In this document: one piece after another, positions 42,502 through 50,296 of the stretch | How positions within the stretch are numbered: position 1 is the first letter of the stretch | Layout of the letters: every line of letters begins with the position of its first letter | Source: Alistipes sp. | GTDB taxonomy: Bacteria > Bacteroidota > Bacteroidia > Bacteroidales > Rikenellaceae | Length of the DNA stretch: 64,000 nt | Assembly (NCBI GenBank): GCA_017623505.1 | Contig: JAGAOZ010000007.1 | Location: forward strand, 108,263-172,262 | Reading direction: 5' to 3' | The notes under the pieces: generated by a model | What the model was told of the DNA's origin: nothing | The model's input: the letters and a program-made list of their open reading frames with translations, nothing else | Database searches by the model: none | Made by a program: the position numbers and the translations under genes

Positions 42502-43281
42502 ATGGATAGATTTCTAACATATAAAGGAATTACATTGCACTACACCTTGCAAGGAGAGGGAAAACCACTCGTACTCTTGCACGGCTGGGGCTGTAATACC
42601 GAAATATGGGCACGTGCCGAGGCCTTTCTCAAGGAACATTTCCGCTGCCTTACAGTTGATTTCGCAGGCTTTGGAAAGAGCGAAGAGCCAACAGAGGTTT
42701 GGGGCGTAGAGGAGTATACTCAATCCTTAGAGGCTATTCTTCAAGCCGAGGGTATTGAGAATCCGACACTTATGGGTCACTCGTTCGGAGGCCGAGTTTC
42801 GATAGTCTATGCGTCACGTAACAGGACACATAAGGTTATTTTGGTCGATGCGGCCGGAGTGAAGCCTAAGCGCTCGCTGAAATACTATTTCAAGGTCTAC
42901 ACCTTCAAGACTCTCAAGCATTTGGCTCCAATATTCCTGGGTAAAAAGCGTGCTGCGGCACTTATTGAGAAGCGTCGAGCAAAGGCAGGTTCATCGGATT
43001 ACAACAACGCCTCGCCAAAGATGCGCGCTATACTCTCGAAGTGTGTTAATGAGGATTTATGCCATATGATGCCACTCATTAAAGCTCCAACACTCCTATT
43101 CTGGGGCGAGAATGATACAGCTACCCCGCTATCGGATGCTAAACGTATGGAGAAACTTATACCTGATGCGGGATTGGTTACGGTTGCGGGTGCAGGGCAC
43201 TTCTCTTTTTTGGAGAATCCCGTTTTGTTCGAACGAGTGCTGAAGAGTTTTTTGGCTAAAGATATGACAAATAAGCAATAA
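42502..43281 (+). CDS. Alpha/beta hydrolase
   Basis: The 259-residue protein has the alpha/beta hydrolase fold: LVLLHGWGCNTEIW oxyanion-hole region, nucleophile Ser94 in MGHSFGGR, probable acid Asp205 in GENDTATP and His233 in AGAGHFSF. There is no signal peptide, so it is cytoplasmic. The ATG of the following Mur ligase gene begins one base after its stop, indicating co-expression with peptidoglycan-precursor genes. The substrate is unknown; a role with the D-Ala-D-Ala branch is suggested only by context. Confidence 0.88.
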   Translation: MDRFLTYKGITLHYTLQGEGKPLVLLHGWGCNTEIWARAEAFLKEHFRCLTVDFAGFGKSEEPTEVWGVEEYTQSLEAILQAEGIENPTLMGHSFGGRVSIVYASRNRTHKVILVDAAGVKPKRSLKYYFKVYTFKTLKHLAPIFLGKKRAAALIEKRRAKAGSSDYNNASPKMRAILSKCVNEDLCHMMPLIKAPTLLFWGENDTATPLSDAKRMEKLIPDAGLVTVAGAGHFSFLENPVLFERVLKSFLAKDMTNKQ

Positions 43282-43282
43282 G

Positions 43283-44845
43283 ATGAATACGACGATTATC
43301 ATACTCGCTGTACTATACTTTATCTCATGGGCACTTATCGTCCGTTACGACGTGCACATGTTCCAGCAGAACTCATATCGAGTAAATCGCTATCTGAATT
43401 GGTACAAGCAGTGCCACGCATTACCTTTTACCTCTGTGGCATTGGGTATGGGTACAGTCAGTTCGTTTGCCTCTCCACTCACGACCTGCATAACATCGGC
43501 CGTTGCCGTTGTCATCTTGCTTATCTTATCGTTCCGTACTAAGCAAAAGACTCCGCTTGTATATACCATGCGTGTTAAGCGACTGCTTATCAGTTCGTTC
43601 TTACTGACAGCCGCTGTTATCACGCTGCTATGGCTTTACGTTCCGCAATACTGTTTTACGATAGCCTACGCATTGCTTATCGTGCCTATTATAGTGCTTA
43701 CAGCAAACCTTATAAACAAGCCATTGGAGGCCTATATCTCTCGTTGGTATTATAACGATGCAAAGCGTATATTGCGTTCAATGCCTAACCTGAAAATCAT
43801 AGGTATTACAGGTAGTTTCGGCAAAACATCAACAAAACACTACCTATACCGAATCCTATCCGAGAAATACAATGTGCTGATGACACCGGGCAACTTCAAC
43901 ACTACGTTAGGCGTTGTTCGTACCGTTCGTGAGCACCTGAAGCCCCACCACGAGGTCTTTATCGTCGAGATGGGAGCTAAGCAGACGGGCGATATTAAGG
44001 AGATATGCGAGTTGGTACACCCTACAATCGGTATTGTCACGGCTGTTGGAGAGATGCACTTGGAGACATTCCACACCGTAGAGAATATCTTCCGCACAAA
44101 GTTTGAGCTTATAGAGGCTCTGCCGGAGGATGGTATGGGTGTGATAAACCTTGACTCCGAGGTGATAGCTCAGGCGAAAGTACACCGCCACTCACATACG
44201 GTATCTTACAGCGTGGAGCACGCCGAAGCAGATTATCGAGCTGTGGATGTTAAATACTCCGCTCGCGAGACATCGTTCAGTATAGATTGCCGAGGCGATA
44301 TTCGCGAGGGTTACACCACGCACCTGGCAGGCAGAGGTAACATCCTCAATCTATTGGCAGCTATTGCCGTAGCCGATAAGTTAAATATTTCGGAGGCATT
44401 GCAGAAGCGTGCCATACGCCAGATAGAGCAGATAGAGCACCGACTAAACGTACGTCACACAGCAGGAGGTGTTGCCATCATTGATGATGCGTACAACTCT
44501 AATCCGGCAGGAGCAAAGATGGCGCTTGAGGTGCTACGAGAGTTCGAACGGCCTGTGGGCGCGCGTGCGATAGTCGTAACACCGGGCTTTGTGGAGTTGG
44601 GAGAGCGTCAAGCGGCACTCAACACTGAGTTAGGCCGACAGATTGCCCAGTCGTGCGACATTGCCATTGTGGTAAACAAAACGAATCGTGAGGCTATCGT
44701 CGGGGGCATTGAAAGTGAGGAGTTCGCGAAGGAGAATCTGTTTATTGCCGACTCCTTTGCCGAAGCAACAGCCTTGCTGACACCAATGTTGCGTAGTGGC
44801 GATGTCGTACTTTACGAAAACGACCTGCCCGACTCATTTAAGTAG
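43283..44845 (+). CDS. Membrane-anchored MurF-like Mur ligase
   Basis: The 520-residue protein has about five N-terminal hydrophobic segments (residues 1-150) before a Mur ligase ATPase. The P-loop GSFGKTSTK is at 177-185, followed by TPGNFNTTLGVV, EMGAKQTGDIKEIC and ITAVGEMHLETF (central domain), and DDAYNSNPAGAKMALEVL (C-terminal domain). These are MurF signatures, and ddl lies directly downstream. MurF adds D-Ala-D-Ala to UDP-MurNAc-tripeptide. Classical MurF is soluble; the membrane extension is distinctive. It may be the only MurF of the cell or an added ligase for lipid-linked or unusual substrates. Confidence 0.85.
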   Translation: MNTTIIILAVLYFISWALIVRYDVHMFQQNSYRVNRYLNWYKQCHALPFTSVALGMGTVSSFASPLTTCITSAVAVVILLILSFRTKQKTPLVYTMRVKRLLISSFLLTAAVITLLWLYVPQYCFTIAYALLIVPIIVLTANLINKPLEAYISRWYYNDAKRILRSMPNLKIIGITGSFGKTSTKHYLYRILSEKYNVLMTPGNFNTTLGVVRTVREHLKPHHEVFIVEMGAKQTGDIKEICELVHPTIGIVTAVGEMHLETFHTVENIFRTKFELIEALPEDGMGVINLDSEVIAQAKVHRHSHTVSYSVEHAEADYRAVDVKYSARETSFSIDCRGDIREGYTTHLAGRGNILNLLAAIAVADKLNISEALQKRAIRQIEQIEHRLNVRHTAGGVAIIDDAYNSNPAGAKMALEVLREFERPVGARAIVVTPGFVELGERQAALNTELGRQIAQSCDIAIVVNKTNREAIVGGIESEEFAKENLFIADSFAEATALLTPMLRSGDVVLYENDLPDSFK

Positions 44846-44869
44846 AAAAACAATAAACTAAAAGATAAA

Positions 44870-46087
44870 ATGAAGACCAAAATCAATGTAGGAGTAATCT
44901 TCGGCGGTCGCTCCGTCGAAAATGAAATTTCGGTATTGACCGCCATCCAGGCTATGGAGGCTCTCGACACAGAGAAATACGACATCACCCCAATATACAT
45001 ATCTAAACAGGGTAATTGGTATACAGGCGAGGCTCTGCGCAAGAGTGAGAACTATCGCCACATGGATAAGCTCTTTAAGGAGTGTCAGGAGGTTTATCTG
45101 CGTCCTATCTATGGCGACAATAACCTCTATAAGGTAAAGAAGTCATTATTTGGCTCCGACGTGGCGGCTAAGCTCGATGTTATCCTGCCTGCGCTGCATG
45201 GCACAAACTGTGAGGATGGCTCGTTCCAGGGCACAATCGAGATGACAGGCATACCTTACGCGGGATGCAACGTTTTGGCATCGGCAAACGGTATGGATAA
45301 GATTACAATGAAGATGATTCTTGCCGAGAGCGGAATCCCCGTGATAGACTACACATGGTTTAGTGACAAGGAGTGGTTCGATGCTCAGGAGCGCGTCGTG
45401 GAGCGTGTAGAGGCCAAGTTGCAATACCCTCTTATCGTGAAGCCGGCAGACTCAGGTTCAAGTGTAGGTATCTCGGCGGTACACAATCAGAAGGAGCTCA
45501 TCGAGGCCGTAGAGAATGCTGTAACCTACTCAAAGCGCATCATTGTCGAGAAGTTGGTAGAGAAGCTCAAGGAGATTAACTGCTCTGTACTGGGCAACTA
45601 TTACGAGTGTGAGGCTTCAGTATGTGAGGCTCCAATACGTAGCGGCGAGATTTTGAGCTATGCCGATAAGTACCTCGGTGGCGGCAAGGGCTCAAAGGGG
45701 GCTGTTAAGCAGTCAGAGGGTATGCGTTCAACCGTTAGAGAGATACCTGCTAACCTTCCTCAGGCTACAACGGATTTTATCCGCACAACAGCGGTTGAGA
45801 CATTCAAGGCTTTGGCGTGCGATGGAGTATCACGTATCGACTTTATGATTGATGAGGCAACAGATAAAATCTACGTTAATGAGATTAACACCATCCCTGG
45901 CTCTCTCTCATTCTACCTATGGGAGGCTACGGGCGTGAGCTTCCAGGAGTTGTTGGAGCGACTCATTGCTATCGCCTTCCAGCGTAAGCGCGACTCGTCG
46001 TTCAAGACCACAAGCTACAAGGAGAATATCTTTAACTACTCGACAGGAGCACTCGGAGCAAAAGGAGCTAAGGGTAGCAAACGATAA
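44870..46087 (+). CDS. ddl: D-alanine-D-alanine ligase family protein
   Basis: The 405-residue ATP-grasp protein has the Ddl N-terminal motif IFGGRSVENEIS, ALHGTNCEDGSFQG, VKPADSGSSVGIS, a DKYLGGG omega-loop start and VNEINTIPGSLSFYLW, the Mg/ATP site. The SYADKY segment keeps the tyrosine seen in D-Ala-D-Ala ligases, unlike VanA-type D-Ala-D-Lac ligases. The omega loop is longer and Gly/Lys-rich (GGGKGSKGAVKQSEGMR), and ENEIS stands where EHxVS or EREVS is usual. It is longer than E. coli DdlB (about 306 residues). The C-terminal tail GALGAKGAKGSKR is basic. Co-located with the membrane Mur ligase. Confidence 0.88.
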   Translation: MKTKINVGVIFGGRSVENEISVLTAIQAMEALDTEKYDITPIYISKQGNWYTGEALRKSENYRHMDKLFKECQEVYLRPIYGDNNLYKVKKSLFGSDVAAKLDVILPALHGTNCEDGSFQGTIEMTGIPYAGCNVLASANGMDKITMKMILAESGIPVIDYTWFSDKEWFDAQERVVERVEAKLQYPLIVKPADSGSSVGISAVHNQKELIEAVENAVTYSKRIIVEKLVEKLKEINCSVLGNYYECEASVCEAPIRSGEILSYADKYLGGGKGSKGAVKQSEGMRSTVREIPANLPQATTDFIRTTAVETFKALACDGVSRIDFMIDEATDKIYVNEINTIPGSLSFYLWEATGVSFQELLERLIAIAFQRKRDSSFKTTSYKENIFNYSTGALGAKGAKGSKR

Positions 46088-46108
46088 TTAACCTAAAAAC
46101 CTAAGGCT

Positions 46109-46768
46109 ATGAGACGTTTAGTTCTATTTTGTGCATTACTACTCTTTCTCGGACAGGCTTCTGCCCAGTCCCTCACACGACCAAAGCTCAAGTTGGGTAT
46201 CAAGGCAGGTTTAGATTACCACTCGAACGACTTTTCGAGCAAGGAGTATCGTTTTGACATCAAATCCAATTCGGGCTGGTTTGTTGGCGTCGAGGCTGAC
46301 CTCAAATGGAACCGTTGGGGTATACATCCGGAGTTGTTATACTCTAAAAATGCTCTCGACGTAGAGACTCCCGTAGGTTATGAGAACAAAATCAAACTCC
46401 ACAAGGTCGATCTTCCTATATTGCTTGAGTATGAGATGTGGGGTTTCTTCAGCATACAGGCAGGACCTTACTTCGCTCTATACACCAAGGCTAATGGCAT
46501 CTCGGAGCAGTTCCGCCACAATACGCAAGACTTCACACGTGGCGAGTGGGAGCTGAAACGTCCAGGTTTCGGCTATGCTGTGGGTGCAGAGGCTCGTATA
46601 TGGCGTCTACATCTCACAGTTCGTTACTACGGCACATTCAACAATGGCGAGGGTAATGGCGTCTATACCTACTATGATAAGAACGGCAATAAAGTACAGA
46701 CCGACGATATGATAAATGGCAATATCAAGATGTCGAACCTGCAATTTGGCGTAGGTTGGTATTTCTAA
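46109..46768 (+). CDS. Outer-membrane beta-barrel protein (PorT-like)
   Basis: The 219-residue protein has a signal peptide (LVLFCALLLFLGQASA) and an eight-strand-type barrel: alternating hydrophobic strands such as LGIKAGLDYHS, GWFVGVEADLKW, GIHPELLYSK, IQAGPYFALYTKA and the terminal strand LQFGVGWYF ending in an aromatic residue, the usual BAM signal. It matches the outer-membrane beta-barrel family PF13568. A PorT-type role in secretion is not shown. It follows ddl by 21 bp and ends at a bidirectional terminator. Confidence 0.82.
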   Translation: MRRLVLFCALLLFLGQASAQSLTRPKLKLGIKAGLDYHSNDFSSKEYRFDIKSNSGWFVGVEADLKWNRWGIHPELLYSKNALDVETPVGYENKIKLHKVDLPILLEYEMWGFFSIQAGPYFALYTKANGISEQFRHNTQDFTRGEWELKRPGFGYAVGAEARIWRLHLTVRYYGTFNNGEGNGVYTYYDKNGNKVQTDDMINGNIKMSNLQFGVGWYF

Positions 46769-46791
46769 TTATGGCTGAGAGAGCAAAAACA

Positions 46792-46826
46792 AAGGGCGTG
46801 TCTAACAAATCCTTAGACACGCCCTT
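46792..46826. terminator. Bidirectional intrinsic terminator
   Basis: A 14-bp perfect stem (46792-46805 with 46813-46826) between the barrel gene and the convergent aminotransferase gene. Confidence 0.82.
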
Positions 46827-46843
46827 CTTGTCGGAAGTTTTTA

Positions 46844-48046
46844 TTACTCCTCCACTCTACCTGGATATTGCTCAAGTGCTTTACCCAATAAGAAAAGAGC
46901 TCGCTGCAAATCCTCCTTCTTCAGTACGTAGGCTATACGCACCTCGTTATGGCCTCTACCCGGAACGGTATAGAAGCCTGAAGCGGGAGCCATCATAATC
47001 GTTTCGCCTTCATACTCAAACTCCGACAAACACCATGCGCAGAACTTGTCGCTATCGTCAATGGGGAGCTTTGCCACGGTATAAAATGCTCCCATAGGGA
47101 TAGGCGAATAGACACCCGGAATTTTATTCAGCCCATCTATCAAGCAGTTACGGCGCTCGATATACTCCTCGTAGGTGTGAATCATATATGAGCGAGGAGC
47201 ATCTATCGAAGCTTCAGCAACAATCTGTCCCAAAAGCGGTGGGCTGAGACGTGCCTGACAGAACTTCATCACAGCATCACGCAGCTCCTTATTCTTCGTG
47301 ATAAGGGCTCCGATACGTATGCCGCACTCCGAATATCGCTTCGACACAGAGTCAATCAACACTACATTCTGCTCGATACCCTCTAAGTGGCAGGCCGAGA
47401 TATATGGTGAGCCCGTATAGATAAACTCGCGGTACACCTCATCCGAGAAGAGGAACAAGTCATGCTTCTTGACAATATCGCGTATACGATTCATCTCCTT
47501 ACGGGTATAGAGATAGCCCGTAGGGTTATTAGGGTTACATATCAAAATACCGCGTGTGCGCTCATTAATAAGAGCCTCGAACTCCTCCAACTCAGGCAGT
47601 GCGAAACCGGACTCAATTGATGTTGGGACGGTACGAATCACCGCTCCCGCCGAGATAGCAAACGCCATATAATTCGCGTACGCTGGCTCCGGCACGATAA
47701 TCTCGTCACCCGGGTTAAGACATGACATAAAAGCGAACAAAACAGCCTCAGAGCCACCCGTTGTGATGATAATATCATCTGGTGAGAGTTTAATCTGGTA
47801 TTGGTCATAGTAGCCCACAAGTTTCTCTCTGAGCGAGAGAAAACCGTCGCTTGGGCTATAAGCCAACACATCTATATCAATTTTTCGCAGCGCCTCCATA
47901 GCCTCTTGTGGCGATGATAGGTCGGGCTGACCAATATTCAGATGGTAAATCTTCGTTCCACGACGTTTCGCAGCATCAGCCAGTGGCACCAACTTACGAA
48001 TTGGCGACTTAGGCATCTCGACAGCACGTTTTGAAATAACTGGCAT
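46844..48046 (-). CDS. PLP-dependent aminotransferase (class I/II)
   Basis: From Met at 48046 (MPVISKRAVEMPKSPIRKL) the protein is 400 residues; a longer frame would overlap the upstream gene. Motifs: IYHLNIGQPDLSSP, ITTGGSEAVLFAF, EPAYANYMAFA, CNPNNPTGYLYT, SDEVYREFIYTG and the PLP lysine in DSVSKRYSECGIRIG, with Arg in HNEVRIAYV for the carboxylate. This is an aspartate-type aminotransferase, substrate unassigned. It is last in a run of polysaccharide genes (16 bp after the glycosyl-phosphate transferase), which may be chance or may supply an amino group for a sugar precursor. Confidence 0.88.
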   Translation of the reverse strand: MPVISKRAVEMPKSPIRKLVPLADAAKRRGTKIYHLNIGQPDLSSPQEAMEALRKIDIDVLAYSPSDGFLSLREKLVGYYDQYQIKLSPDDIIITTGGSEAVLFAFMSCLNPGDEIIVPEPAYANYMAFAISAGAVIRTVPTSIESGFALPELEEFEALINERTRGILICNPNNPTGYLYTRKEMNRIRDIVKKHDLFLFSDEVYREFIYTGSPYISACHLEGIEQNVVLIDSVSKRYSECGIRIGALITKNKELRDAVMKFCQARLSPPLLGQIVAEASIDAPRSYMIHTYEEYIERRNCLIDGLNKIPGVYSPIPMGAFYTVAKLPIDDSDKFCAWCLSEFEYEGETIMMAPASGFYTVPGRGHNEVRIAYVLKKEDLQRALFLLGKALEQYPGRVEE

Positions 48047-48062
48047 ATATTTAAGTTTTAAT

Positions 48063-49199
48063 TTAGTTTCTATTATTCTGCAACCTCTCCGATGCAACGT
48101 TTAGTCTACTCCCTCCAAAGACGAATCTCCGCACACGCCTCTGTCGCTTCACAAGTTCCAATATTGGATATAAGCCCCACGTAAGAGCCGCTCCTACCAA
48201 TATCACTATGTATAACGTTAGCTCCGAACCTGCATCCACACAGTAGCACGCCATCCAAACACACACAACAAAGAGTTGCAAAAACAGTATAGCGACGCTT
48301 GTTGTTAGATGACTACACCGTAGCTCAATGAACTTGTGATGCAGATGACTCTTATCAGCCGTAAAAGGAGATACACCGCGCCCTATTCTTCGTAACATCA
48401 CTCGCAACGTATCAAATACCGGAATGGCCAGCATCGCAACCGAGAAGCTCACAACATACCCTTGCATCGCAGCTCCTGCCGAATTTACAAAGCGAACGAC
48501 AAACATCACAAGCATCAAGCCTAAAACCAACGAGCCACCATCACCCAAAAACATCTTACGTCTACCACCAAAGAGATTACACCACAGAAACGGCACAATA
48601 GCACCCATCGTAGCAAAAGCCAGCACAGCAAACTCTCGCTCGCCAATAATCATAAAGCCCAACCCATATATCAAGGCACACATAGCTATGTATCCTGCAC
48701 ATAACCCGTCAATGCCATCAATCATATTCACAGCGTTTATCACTCCTATTCCGACAAAGAGCATAATCACCACAGCTATCATTGGTGGGATATAGTACTG
48801 TCCCCATACTCCAAACATGCTGATAGGATACTCCCCACACAGCAACACCAACATCACTATTGCTATCGACTCGACAAAAATCCTTGTCCACGCCGATAAT
48901 CCCACGGCATCATCTGCCACTCCTATCATAAGCATCATAAGCAATGCAATAATCAACTCATGATGAAAAGCTATTCCTGCGATATAGTATCCCGCAATAC
49001 CAAGACTAAACATCAAACCAAAGAACACTCCGACGCCACCCAACACCGGAACCGGTCTAAGATTCAGTTTACGGTGATTTGGCTTATCGACCATTTGTTT
49101 CTCGTAGGCGATTTTCAGCAGTAACGATTGTATACTCCACGATGCAACCATAGCTACCGCAAATGCTATAAACTGATGAGCTATGCCACTACTCCACAT
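48063..49199 (-). CDS. WecA/MraY-type undecaprenyl-phosphate sugar-1-phosphate transferase
   Basis: The 378-residue membrane protein has about eleven hydrophobic helices and family motifs: DKPNHRKLNLRPVPVLGG, VNMIDGIDGLCAG (catalytic aspartates), FLWCNLFGGRRKMFLGDGGS and SHLHHKF. It transfers a sugar-1-phosphate (commonly GlcNAc-1-P) to undecaprenyl phosphate, starting O-antigen, capsule or enterobacterial-antigen-like chains. Its ATG overlaps the stop region of the upstream Wzz-like gene. No glycosyltransferases follow, so chain extension is encoded elsewhere. The C-terminal about 25 residues are basic. Confidence 0.92.
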   Translation of the reverse strand: MWSSGIAHQFIAFAVAMVASWSIQSLLLKIAYEKQMVDKPNHRKLNLRPVPVLGGVGVFFGLMFSLGIAGYYIAGIAFHHELIIALLMMLMIGVADDAVGLSAWTRIFVESIAIVMLVLLCGEYPISMFGVWGQYYIPPMIAVVIMLFVGIGVINAVNMIDGIDGLCAGYIAMCALIYGLGFMIIGEREFAVLAFATMGAIVPFLWCNLFGGRRKMFLGDGGSLVLGLMLVMFVVRFVNSAGAAMQGYVVSFSVAMLAIPVFDTLRVMLRRIGRGVSPFTADKSHLHHKFIELRCSHLTTSVAILFLQLFVVCVWMACYCVDAGSELTLYIVILVGAALTWGLYPILELVKRQRRVRRFVFGGSRLNVASERLQNNRN

Positions 49200-50295
49200 C
49201 GCTCACCTCCTCTCCTTGACGTTTTCGCTTTGGTAACCAATCGGCATATTTGGGTGCTCGCCTTCCCAGAATCATTGCCGCGTAAGGCAAAGTAAGCACC
49301 AAAGTACCACCTACAAGAAAACCTAACGCCACAAAGGTAATAAATATTATCGTTTTGCGAGGCTTTGAAGCTTTAAAAGGCACGGTAACAGGTGAAATTA
49401 TTGATAAAATAGGGGTTTGTTCCTTAACACTAATCATAGCCTGCTCCAATTGCATGGAGAGTTCTCGATAGATACTGCTTGCCAACTCATATTCAGCATC
49501 CAGCTGCTCTATCTGCGCACGCGCCACATGTTTTGTCGTATTCTGATTGGAATCCATAAATAATGCTCGACTATACTGAAGCGAATCAAAGCGCATACGG
49601 GCCTCATCGTACCGCTCCTGAATAAATTGCAGACTATTTTTAGCCTGCCGGGTCCTGATATCAATCACATATTGCTCCAACAGACTCACTACACTTCTGG
49701 CCAACGAAGCAGCGGCTACGGCATCCGGTAGCGTAACTTCAATGCCGACACAACCACTTACCTCGTCATACTCTACGGTGGTCTGTTTACGAAAATATTT
49801 CATAGCACTATAAATTCGCTCATTTGCTATCTTCTGCTCCTCGGTCATTCGATTGTTGGTCTGTTCGGTCATATTCTTCGAAACCCAGGCAGCAATCTTA
49901 TCAAACGATGAATCTTGCCCCCGCGTCCTTGCCAGATACTCCACCAAAGAGTACTCACAGCCATCGCACGCAAACTCCAAAGGCGTATGAACAATCTCAT
50001 CCATAAAAGGCTGGGAGAAGATGATATTCTCATATAAAATAGGAGAGATAGCCCCCTGCTCCGACGGAGGGCTAATCGCAATACCAGCCAATGATACTAT
50101 CGACGAGATACGAGGCAGGAGCTCCGACGAACTACTCTGAGAAACAAATTCACATCGAGCAGAATATTGCCTTGGCGCGACAAAAACAACAATACACGCA
50201 GCAACTACTGAGAGTATAACCGTAAAAAATAATATCCGCCGCCCGCACCACATACGACGCAGCAACTCCGCCATGCTTATTTCATCTTTAGACAT
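49189..50295 (-). CDS. Wzz-like polysaccharide chain-length regulator
   Basis: From Met at 50295 (MSKDEISMAELLRRM) the protein is 368 residues; a start five codons upstream would overlap wza by more. The N-terminal helix (about 20-43, ILFFTVILSVVAACIVVFVA) and a C-terminal membrane helix (TIIFITFVALGFLVGGTL) flank a periplasmic helical domain, as in Wzz/PCP co-polymerases. The tail ends with RKRQGEEVSDVE, with no kinase domain. It should set the length of the lipid-linked polysaccharide started by the WecA-like enzyme and passed to the Wza-like export protein, its direct neighbours. Confidence 0.88.
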   Translation of the reverse strand: MSKDEISMAELLRRMWCGRRILFFTVILSVVAACIVVFVAPRQYSARCEFVSQSSSSELLPRISSIVSLAGIAISPPSEQGAISPILYENIIFSQPFMDEIVHTPLEFACDGCEYSLVEYLARTRGQDSSFDKIAAWVSKNMTEQTNNRMTEEQKIANERIYSAMKYFRKQTTVEYDEVSGCVGIEVTLPDAVAAASLARSVVSLLEQYVIDIRTRQAKNSLQFIQERYDEARMRFDSLQYSRALFMDSNQNTTKHVARAQIEQLDAEYELASSIYRELSMQLEQAMISVKEQTPILSIISPVTVPFKASKPRKTIIFITFVALGFLVGGTLVLTLPYAAMILGRRAPKYADWLPKRKRQGEEVSDVE

Positions 50296-50296
50296 A

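Noticed and set aside
44870-46087. VanA-type D-Ala-D-Lac ligase (glycopeptide resistance)
   Set aside because: The omega-loop SYADKY tyrosine fits D-Ala-D-Ala ligases, and no vanH, vanX or two-component genes are nearby.
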